Positions 58,447 through 64,000 of a stretch of DNA of 64,000 nt are shown piece by piece. The position numbers and the translations under genes are program-made. Source of the stretch: Pseudomonadota bacterium (GTDB lineage: Bacteria; Pseudomonadota; Gammaproteobacteria; Steroidobacterales; Steroidobacteraceae). The notes below the pieces were generated by a model that saw only the letters and a program-made list of their open reading frames with translations, was not told where the DNA came from and did no database searches. Position 1 is the first letter of the stretch, and every line of letters starts with the position of its first letter. The stretch is from NCBI GenBank assembly GCA_018241525.1, contig JAFEDR010000011.1:372001-436000 (forward strand). Reading direction: 5' to 3'.

Positions 58447-59064
58447 ATGAAATCCGTCCGCGAACCCCGCCTCGAGACGATCGCCGTCGACGACCTCTAC
58501 CCGACCCAGATCACGGTCGGCATGCGCGAGGTGCGCGAGAAGCGCCGCCACTGGCGCGAGGCCGGGCACAAGGCCAAGTTCCTGGGCAGCCACCTCATCC
58601 CGGTCATCCACGGCCCGAAGGACCGCTGCTACGTGATCGACCACCACCACCTCGCGCGCGCGCTGCACGACGAGGGCGTGCGCAAGATCGCGGTCACGGT
58701 CGTCGCCGAGCTCGGCAAGCTCGATCGCGATGCCTTCTGGACCTTCCTCGACAACCGTGGCTGGCTGCATCCGTACGACGAGCGCGGCCGGCGCCGCCAC
58801 TACCGCGACCTGCCGCGGCGGGTCAGCGCCCTGATCGACGACCCGTACCGCAGCCTCGCCGGCGAGCTGCGGCGCGCCGGCGGCTTCGCGAAGGACACGA
58901 CTCCGTTCAGCGAATTCCTGTGGGCCGACTTCCTGCGGCGGCGGATCAAGCGCTCGCGCGTCGAGAACAACTTCACCGCGGCACTCGAACTGGCGTTGCG
59001 GCTCGCGAAGAGCGAGGACGCGGACTTCCTGCCGGGCTGGTGCGGGCCGGTACCGCGCGACTGA
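58447..59064 (+). CDS. ParBc_2-type ParB-like nuclease-fold protein
   Basis: 205 residues. The N-terminal part matches ParBc_2: LETIAVDDLYPTQITVGMREV, the segment CYVIDHHHLARALHDEGV and a following VTVVAELG strand. The C-terminal 90 residues are helical. These proteins have the ParB/sulfiredoxin fold that can bind nucleotides or DNA, but no centromere-binding helix-turn-helix or ParA partner is nearby, so chromosome segregation is unlikely. Its promoter carries the tandem operator, so it may belong to the two-component regulon. Confidence 0.85.
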   Translation: MKSVREPRLETIAVDDLYPTQITVGMREVREKRRHWREAGHKAKFLGSHLIPVIHGPKDRCYVIDHHHLARALHDEGVRKIAVTVVAELGKLDRDAFWTFLDNRGWLHPYDERGRRRHYRDLPRRVSALIDDPYRSLAGELRRAGGFAKDTTPFSEFLWADFLRRRIKRSRVENNFTAALELALRLAKSEDADFLPGWCGPVPRD

Positions 59065-59098
59065 CGATCCGGCCGCTGCAGGCGCGGCGCCGGTTCCT

Positions 59099-59104
59099 TA
59101 AAAT
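59099..59104 (+). promoter_or_regulatory. -10 element placed six bases before the ThDP-enzyme ATG
   Basis: TAAAAT (5/6 of consensus), then CCGCCC and ATG; no Shine-Dalgarno and a poor -35. A leaderless transcript is predicted. Confidence 0.4.
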
Positions 59105-59110
59105 CCGCCC

Positions 59111-60838
59111 ATGAACCACCCGACCCCCACCCAGATCCCCGCCCAGTCCTCCGCCCACTCCCCGAGCTCCACCCGTCCCGCCGGTGCAGTCCGTACCGCG
59201 GCGCACGCGCTCGTCGAGTGCCTCTGCGCCCAGCAGGTGCCGATCGCCTTCTCGGTCGCAGGTGAGAGCTACCTGGCCGTGCTCGACGCCCTGTACGACG
59301 TGCGCGACCGGTTGCCCCTGGTGACCTGTCGCCACGAGGCCGGTGCCGCGAACATGGCGGAGGCGGTGGGCAAACTGACCGGCCGGCCCGGCGTGTGCTT
59401 CGTCACCCGCGGACCGGGCGCGACGCACGCGAGCATTGCGCTGCATACCGCGCAGCAGGACGCGACGCCGCTCGTGCTCTTCGTCGGCCAGGTCGCACGC
59501 CAGGACCTCGGCCGCGACGCGTTCCAGGAGATCGACTTCGGCGCGATGTTCGGCACCATCGCGAAGTGGGTCGTCGAGGTGCATGACCCCGCGCGGATGA
59601 CGGAGCTCGTGACGCGCGCCTTCGCGATCGCGCTCAATGGCCGCCCCGGTCCGGTGGTCGTCAGTCTGCCGGAGGACGTTCTCGAGGAACCTTGCCCGGC
59701 GCCCGCCGGGCCGTTCGTCGAGCGCATCGCGACGCCGCTCGAAGTCGGGGTGGCCGCGGAGATCGGCCGGCGGCTCGCGCGCGCGCGCCGGCCGCTGCTC
59801 TGGATCGGCGGCAGCGGCTGGACGCCCGCGGGCACCGCCGCGCTCGCGCGCTTCGCCGAGCGCTGGCGCCTGCCGGTCGCCACCGGCTTTCGCCGCAAGG
59901 ACCTGATCGCCAACGACCACCCCGGTTACGTCGGCGAGTTCGGCTTCGCCGCCGGCAGCGGCGCCCTGCGCGCGCTGGCCGAGGCGGATCTCGTGCTCGC
60001 GCTCGGCACCAACCTGTGCGACGTCGAGACCGGCGGCTACACGCGGCTCGATCCGCGCCTCAGCGTCGAGCGCGTGATTCACGTCGCGATGCGGCCGGAA
60101 GATGCGGGGCGAGTGTTCCCGGTGGCCTTCCGGGCGAGCGCTTCGCCGGACGCCGCGGCGATCGAGCTCGCGACGCTCGAGCCGCCGGCGACGGCCGGCT
60201 GGGCGGCCTGGACGCAGGCGGCGCGCGCCGCCTACGAGCGCGACCTCGAGCCGGTCGCGGTCACCGGCGCGGTGAACCCGAGCGAGGTGTTCCGCGAGCT
60301 GCGGCGCCGACTACCGGACGATGCGATCGTCGCCAACGGCGCCGGCAACTACGCCGCGTGGCTGCACCGCTTCTTCGAGCACCGTCGTTTCCGCACGCAG
60401 CTCGCGCCGCAGAGCGGTGCGATGGGCTACGGCGTGCCGGCGGCGATCGCCGCGGCGCTGCTCCACCGCGACCGCCGGGTGGTCTCGGTGGCCGGCGACG
60501 GCTGCTTCATGATGTCGGCGAACGAGCTCGTGACGGCCGCGGCGACCGGTGCGCGCGTCGTCTTCCTGGTCTTCAACAACGGCGCGTACGGCACCATCCG
60601 GATGCACCAGGAGACGCGCTTCCCGGGTCGGCCGCACGCGACCGCGCTCGTGAACCCGGACTTCGTCGCGCTCGCGGCTGCCTGCGGTGTCGGTGCCGCG
60701 CGGGTCACCGAGACGGCCGCCTTCGGCGCGGCGCTCGAGGCGGCGCTGGCAGCGCCCGGGCCGCGGCTGATCGAGCTCGTCACCAGCCTCGAGGACATCG
60801 CGCCCGGCAAACGCCTGTCGGCGCTCGGCCGGTCCTGA
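59111..60838 (+). CDS. Thiamine-diphosphate-dependent enzyme (acetolactate synthase-like)
   Basis: 575 residues of the pyruvate oxidase/acetolactate synthase superfamily. N-terminal Pyr domain with catalytic Glu in TCRHEAGAANMAE, central domain, and C-terminal PP domain with ThDP/Mg motif GDGCFMMSANELVTAA...FNN (GDG then NN about 27 residues later). No regulatory subunit gene adjoins it, so it is probably not the biosynthetic acetolactate synthase; a decarboxylase or carboligase for another 2-oxo acid is likely. Converges with gabT. Confidence 0.87.
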   Translation: MNHPTPTQIPAQSSAHSPSSTRPAGAVRTAAHALVECLCAQQVPIAFSVAGESYLAVLDALYDVRDRLPLVTCRHEAGAANMAEAVGKLTGRPGVCFVTRGPGATHASIALHTAQQDATPLVLFVGQVARQDLGRDAFQEIDFGAMFGTIAKWVVEVHDPARMTELVTRAFAIALNGRPGPVVVSLPEDVLEEPCPAPAGPFVERIATPLEVGVAAEIGRRLARARRPLLWIGGSGWTPAGTAALARFAERWRLPVATGFRRKDLIANDHPGYVGEFGFAAGSGALRALAEADLVLALGTNLCDVETGGYTRLDPRLSVERVIHVAMRPEDAGRVFPVAFRASASPDAAAIELATLEPPATAGWAAWTQAARAAYERDLEPVAVTGAVNPSEVFRELRRRLPDDAIVANGAGNYAAWLHRFFEHRRFRTQLAPQSGAMGYGVPAAIAAALLHRDRRVVSVAGDGCFMMSANELVTAAATGARVVFLVFNNGAYGTIRMHQETRFPGRPHATALVNPDFVALAAACGVGAARVTETAAFGAALEAALAAPGPRLIELVTSLEDIAPGKRLSALGRS

Positions 60839-60845
60839 AGCCTGG

Positions 60846-60874
60846 CGCGCGGCGGGCGAGCCCGCCGCGCGTTT
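60846..60874. terminator. Hairpin between the ThDP enzyme and gabT
   Basis: Eleven perfect GC pairs (60846-60856 with 60861-60871), CGAG loop, then TTT. Serves both convergent genes. Confidence 0.65.
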
Positions 60875-60877
60875 CGC

Positions 60878-62188
60878 TCAGGCGCGCTTCGCCTCGCGCG
60901 CAGGACCGGCGACTTCGACCAGCGAGCGCTCGAAGATGTCGAGCCCCTCGCTGATGATCGCGTCGGTCGCCGTCAGCGGCACCAGGAAGCGGATCACGTT
61001 CGCGCGCGTGCCGCACGAGAGGATCACGAGCCCGTTCGCCGCCGCCCGCTGCACCAGCGCCTTGGTCAGGTCGGGATCCGGCAGGTGCGCATCGCCGTAC
61101 TTCACGAGCTCCAGCGCGACCATCGCGCCGAGGCCGCGCACGTCACCGATGCAATCGAGGCCGTGACGGCCGTGCAGGCCATTCAGGCGCTGCTTCAGCA
61201 ACGCGCCGATCGCATTGGCGCGGTTGCACAGGTGCTCCTTCTCGATCACCTCGAGCACGGCGAGAGCCGCGGCGCAGGACAGCGGCGAGCCGGCATAGGT
61301 GCCGCCGAGGCCGCCCGGGCCCGGCGCGTCCATGATCTCGGCCTTGCCGATCACGCCCGACAGCGGGAAGCCGCCGGCGAGGCTCTTGGCGATCGTCATC
61401 AGGTCCGGCTCGATGCCGGCATGTTCGATCGCGAACAGCTTGCCGGTGCGCGCGAAGCCCGTCTGCACCTCGTCGGCGATCAGCACGATGCCGTGCTCGG
61501 TGCACAGCCGGCGCAGCTCCTTCAGGAACTCGACCGGCGCCGGATAGAAGCCGCCCTCGCCCTGCACCGGCTCGATGATGATCGCGGCCACGCGCGACGG
61601 GTCGACGTCGGACTTGAACAACGTGTCGAGCGCGGCGAGCGCGGTCGCCTGCGTCACGCCGAGGTACTCCGCCGGGAACGGCAGATGGAAGATCTCGCCC
61701 GGCATCGGCCCGAAGCCGACCTTGTACGGCGCGGTCTTGCCGGTCAGCCCCATCGCGAACATCGTCCGGCCGTGGAACGCGCCCGAGAACGCGATCACGG
61801 CGCTGCGCTTCGTGTGGGCGCGCGCGATCTTGACCGCGTTCTCGACCGCCTCGGCGCCGGTCGAGAAGAGGATCGACTTCTTGGGCGTCGGGCCGGGCGC
61901 CAGCTTGTTGAGCCGGTCGGCGAGGCGCACGTAGCTCTCGTATTGCGTGACCTGGAAGCAGGTGTGCGAGAAGCGCTCGAGCTGCGCCGCCACGGCTGCC
62001 TTGACCGTCGGATGCAGGTGCCCGGTGTTGAGGACCGCGATGCCGGCGGCGAAGTCGATGTAGCGCTTGCCCTCGATGTCCCAGATCTCGGCGTTCTGGG
62101 CGCGGTCGGTGAAGACCGGAAGCAGGCTCGCCACGCCGCGCGGCACGGCCGCCTCGCGTAGCTTCTGGAGTTCGGCGTTGGTGGTCAT
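60878..62188 (-). CDS. gabT: 4-aminobutyrate aminotransferase
   Basis: PLP-dependent class III transaminase that converts GABA plus 2-oxoglutarate to succinate semialdehyde plus glutamate. 436 residues from ATG 62188. Marks: DFAAGIAVLNTGHLHP, FSTGAEAVENAVKIAR, AFHGRTMFAMGLTGK, ADEVQTGFARTGKLFA and the PLP lysine in IAKSLAGGFPLSG. No gabD in the window. The long open frame upstream of the ATG is not conserved. GAGGAG lies twelve bases upstream of the ATG. Confidence 0.93.
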   Translation of the reverse strand: MTTNAELQKLREAAVPRGVASLLPVFTDRAQNAEIWDIEGKRYIDFAAGIAVLNTGHLHPTVKAAVAAQLERFSHTCFQVTQYESYVRLADRLNKLAPGPTPKKSILFSTGAEAVENAVKIARAHTKRSAVIAFSGAFHGRTMFAMGLTGKTAPYKVGFGPMPGEIFHLPFPAEYLGVTQATALAALDTLFKSDVDPSRVAAIIIEPVQGEGGFYPAPVEFLKELRRLCTEHGIVLIADEVQTGFARTGKLFAIEHAGIEPDLMTIAKSLAGGFPLSGVIGKAEIMDAPGPGGLGGTYAGSPLSCAAALAVLEVIEKEHLCNRANAIGALLKQRLNGLHGRHGLDCIGDVRGLGAMVALELVKYGDAHLPDPDLTKALVQRAAANGLVILSCGTRANVIRFLVPLTATDAIISEGLDIFERSLVEVAGPAREAKRA

Positions 62189-62369
62189 GGCGTCGTCTGC
62201 TCCTCGCTGCCCAGCCGGGCCGACGGGCCGGCGTCCGGGACCCGCCAATTTACCAGCCGTGGCCCCGGGCCGTCGACGAACCCCGGGTACGGATGGGAAT
62301 TCGTCGCATCCGGCGCCTCCCGGCCCGGCCGCCGGGGGGCTGCCGGCCGCGGTGCAGCACACGCGGCCG

Positions 62370-62399
62370 TTGCCTCGGCACCGGCCTGTGCCTGACACT
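62370..62399 (+). promoter_or_regulatory. Promoter of the small gene at 62429
   Basis: TTGCCT, 18-bp spacer, GACACT; start predicted near 62406, followed by GAGGGG and the GTG. Confidence 0.4.
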
Positions 62400-62428
62400 G
62401 GCCGCAGGCCCCGAGGGGAAAACACACC

Positions 62429-62632
62429 GTGACCGACGACAAGCAGCAGAAATTCACCTCGAAAGTGCGCCGCGGGCTCACCTGGGTGCACACCCAGGCG
62501 CACGGCGAGCTCGAGCGCCTCAAGGCCAGCGCACCCGGCGCGAAGGTACCCGGCTTCAACGCCGCGGAACTCGCCGACGTCGAGGCAGCGCTGACCTGGA
62601 TCGCGCAGAACAAGGAACCCGCCTCGGGCTGA
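62429..62632 (+). CDS. Small conserved-looking protein of unknown function
   Basis: 67 residues from GTG 62429 with GAGGGG (62413-62418) at good spacing. Sequence has an N-terminal basic stretch (KFTSKVRRGLTWVHT) and a C-terminal acidic helix (NAAELADVEAALTWIAQ). No transmembrane segment and no family I can name. A promoter and ribosome site support a real gene. Confidence 0.65.
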   Translation: MTDDKQQKFTSKVRRGLTWVHTQAHGELERLKASAPGAKVPGFNAAELADVEAALTWIAQNKEPASG

Positions 62633-62702
62633 GGCCGGGACCGGCATCGCGCCGGCGCGGGCGGCCGGGCGCGCATCGACGCAGGATCGCGGCGCGACGT
62701 CG

Positions 62703-63170
62703 ATGGTCGTCTATACGATCGGCTACGAGGGCCTGAGCGCGGCGGAGCTCGTGGAGCTGCTGCGCGCGAACGGCATCGCCCACCTGGTCGACATCCGCGA
62801 GGCACCGGTGTCCCGCAAGGCCGGTTTCGCCCGCGATGAGCTCGCCGACCGCCTCGCAGCCGCTGGCCTGCGCTACAGCCACGTCCGCGCGCTCGGCTGC
62901 CCGAAGCCGATCCGCGACCGGCACCGGCGCGGCGGCGACGATGCCCGCTACCGGCGCGATTTCGGCATCTACCTCGAGGCGCAGCAGGCTGCGCTCGCCG
63001 AGGTCGGCGAATGGCTCGCGCGGGAGCCCACCTGCCTCTTCTGCTACGAGGCCAATCCGCACGAGTGCCACCGCGAGATCGTCGCGGCCGCCCTCGCCGG
63101 GCCGGGCGACGTCATCCGGCACATCCCGGTGCGCCCGCCCTCGCCGCAGGCCGAGCTCGGCTTCGACTGA
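62703..63170 (+). CDS. DUF488 family protein
   Basis: 155 residues with the DUF488 marks VVYTIGYEG at the N-terminus, LVDIREAPVSRKAGFAR, and the C-terminal LFCYEANPHECHREIVA with conserved Cys and His. DUF488 proteins are widespread, cytoplasmic and functionally uncharacterised, sometimes found with DNA-repair genes. Start chosen at ATG 62703. Confidence 0.9.
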   Translation: MVVYTIGYEGLSAAELVELLRANGIAHLVDIREAPVSRKAGFARDELADRLAAAGLRYSHVRALGCPKPIRDRHRRGGDDARYRRDFGIYLEAQQAALAEVGEWLAREPTCLFCYEANPHECHREIVAAALAGPGDVIRHIPVRPPSPQAELGFD

Positions 63171-63237
63171 TCCGCGCTCGCGCCTGGCGGGCGCGACCGC
63201 TAGCATCGACGCCCCTTCCCGTCCGGCCAGCCCCCCC

Positions 63238-63798
63238 GTGCCGACCCCGCGGATCCTCGCCCTCGCCGGCAGCCTGCGCGCGCGCTCCCTGAATGCCGCG
63301 CTGCTGCGTGCCGCGGCGCGCGTGGCGCCGGCCACCCTGCAGGTCGAGGTATACGGCGGCCTCGGCACACTGCCGCTCTTCAACCCGGATCTCGAGGGCA
63401 TCGAGCCCGAGCCGGTGCGGGCGCTGCAGCAGGCGGTCGAGCGCGCCACCGCGCTCGTGATCGCGAGCCCCGAATACGCCCACGGCGTCAGCGGCGTCCT
63501 CAAGAACGCGCTCGACTGGCTGGTCGCCTTTCCGCCGTTCTATGGCAAGGCCGTCGCGGTGCTGAACGCCTCGCCGCGGGCCTCGCACGCGGACGCCGCG
63601 CTGCGCGAGACGCTGAGGACCATGTCGGCGCGCATCGTCGAGCCGGCCTCGATCACCGTGCCGCTGCTCGGTGCCGGGCTCGACGAAGACGCCATCGTCG
63701 CCTCGCCGCCGCTCGCGGCCGCGCTGCGGGGTGCGCTCGAGACGCTCGCGGCCGCTGCCGGCACCGCCCCGCCGACACCGGCGTTCGCGGCCGATTGA
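63238..63798 (+). CDS. NADPH-dependent FMN reductase
   Basis: 186-residue flavodoxin-like reductase from GTG 63238. The FMN phosphate loop is AGSLRARSLNAALLRAA, the flavin/NAD region is ASPEYAHGVSGVLKNALDWL, and VAVLNASPRASHADAAL follows. Likely reduces quinones, azo compounds or supplies reduced flavin. TAGCAT at 63201-63206 is a possible -10. Confidence 0.88.
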   Translation: MPTPRILALAGSLRARSLNAALLRAAARVAPATLQVEVYGGLGTLPLFNPDLEGIEPEPVRALQQAVERATALVIASPEYAHGVSGVLKNALDWLVAFPPFYGKAVAVLNASPRASHADAALRETLRTMSARIVEPASITVPLLGAGLDEDAIVASPPLAAALRGALETLAAAAGTAPPTPAFAAD

Positions 63799-63805
63799 AC
63801 GCGCG

Positions 63806-64000
63806 TCAGGCGGGCTGCGGGCAGTCGCAGACGACGCAGGTACCGCGCGTGGTCGGCGAGCCGAACGACAGCTGTGCACCGATCAGCTCGGCACGGTAGC
63901 GCATGGTCTTGAGTCCGAGGCCGTCGTGGCCGTCACTGACCGGCACGGCGACGAGACCGCGACCGTCGTCGCAGACGCTGAGCGAGACGTGCTGCCGGTC
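63806..64000 (-). CDS. Sensor histidine kinase, C-terminal end only
   Basis: The last 64 codons of a kinase that continues beyond the window. The HATPase end is visible: VCDDGRGL (G1-like box), GHDGLGLKTMRYRAELIGAQ (G2-like region in part) and a closing FGSPTTRGTCVVC. The pattern GLGLKTMRYRAELIGA is typical of NarX/NreB-type kinases with LuxR-family response regulators. The sensor part and partner lie outside. Confidence 0.8.
   Translation of the reverse strand, partial: DRQHVSLSVCDDGRGLVAVPVSDGHDGLGLKTMRYRAELIGAQLSFGSPTTRGTCVVCDCPQPA

Overview
The window is a GC-rich bacterial chromosome segment (roughly 70% G+C by eye) with about 58 protein genes, very dense coding, many 4-base ATGA/GTGA overlaps and no tRNA, rRNA, insertion sequence or CRISPR array that I could find. 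Housekeeping order (rsmD, then ftsY-ftsE-ftsX-rpoH; radC followed by rpmB-rpmG; coaBC-dut near pyrE) and the RpoH box point to a Gammaproteobacterium. The secreted prolyl oligopeptidases, the long BNR-repeat protein and a XanB2-like chorismatase suggest a relative of the Xanthomonadales/Steroidobacterales. That placement is inference.

Layout: 1-11.8 kb is rich in secreted hydrolases (two S9 peptidases, an S10 carboxypeptidase, a BNR-repeat protein, a beta-lactamase-fold hydrolase) plus an amino-acid permease, which suggests peptide scavenging. 11.8-13.9 kb holds a diguanylate cyclase and a GNAT acetyltransferase. 14-19.5 kb has two chorismate-using enzymes: an exported fusion of chorismate mutase and cyclohexadienyl dehydratase, and a chorismatase coupled to a B12-type radical SAM gene. 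19.6-26.2 kb holds a truncated haemoglobin, M24 peptidase, PPK2, trmB and the overlapping xthA-ampG-Rieske-marC run. 26.2-38.3 kb is conserved nucleotide, CoA, ribosome and DNA-repair genes (pyrE, dut, coaBC, radC, rpmBG, mutM, coaD, rsmD) with a Deg-type protease, a desaturase and ggt. 38.3-44.4 kb is a large lipase lipoprotein, then ftsYEX and rpoH. A CIRCE-type HrcA operator lies directly upstream of rpoH.

The most distinctive locus is 51.3-56.0 kb on the minus strand: a monohaem cytochrome, a decahaem MtrA/DmsE cytochrome, an MtrB/PioB porin and a tetrahaem NapC/CymA quinol cytochrome. This is the mtoD-mtoA-mtoB-cymA arrangement of an outer-membrane electron conduit, as known for Fe(II) oxidation in Sideroxydans. 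The monohaem protein has no methionine after its signal peptide, so bis-histidine ligation is expected, as in MtoD. A QseBC/PmrAB-like two-component pair lies immediately upstream, and its divergent promoter region carries an 11-bp-period CTTAGG-N5-CTTAAG repeat.

58.4-64 kb holds a ParB-like nuclease-fold protein, a thiamine-diphosphate enzyme, gabT, two small conserved proteins, an FMN reductase and the C-terminal end of another sensor kinase that runs off the window.
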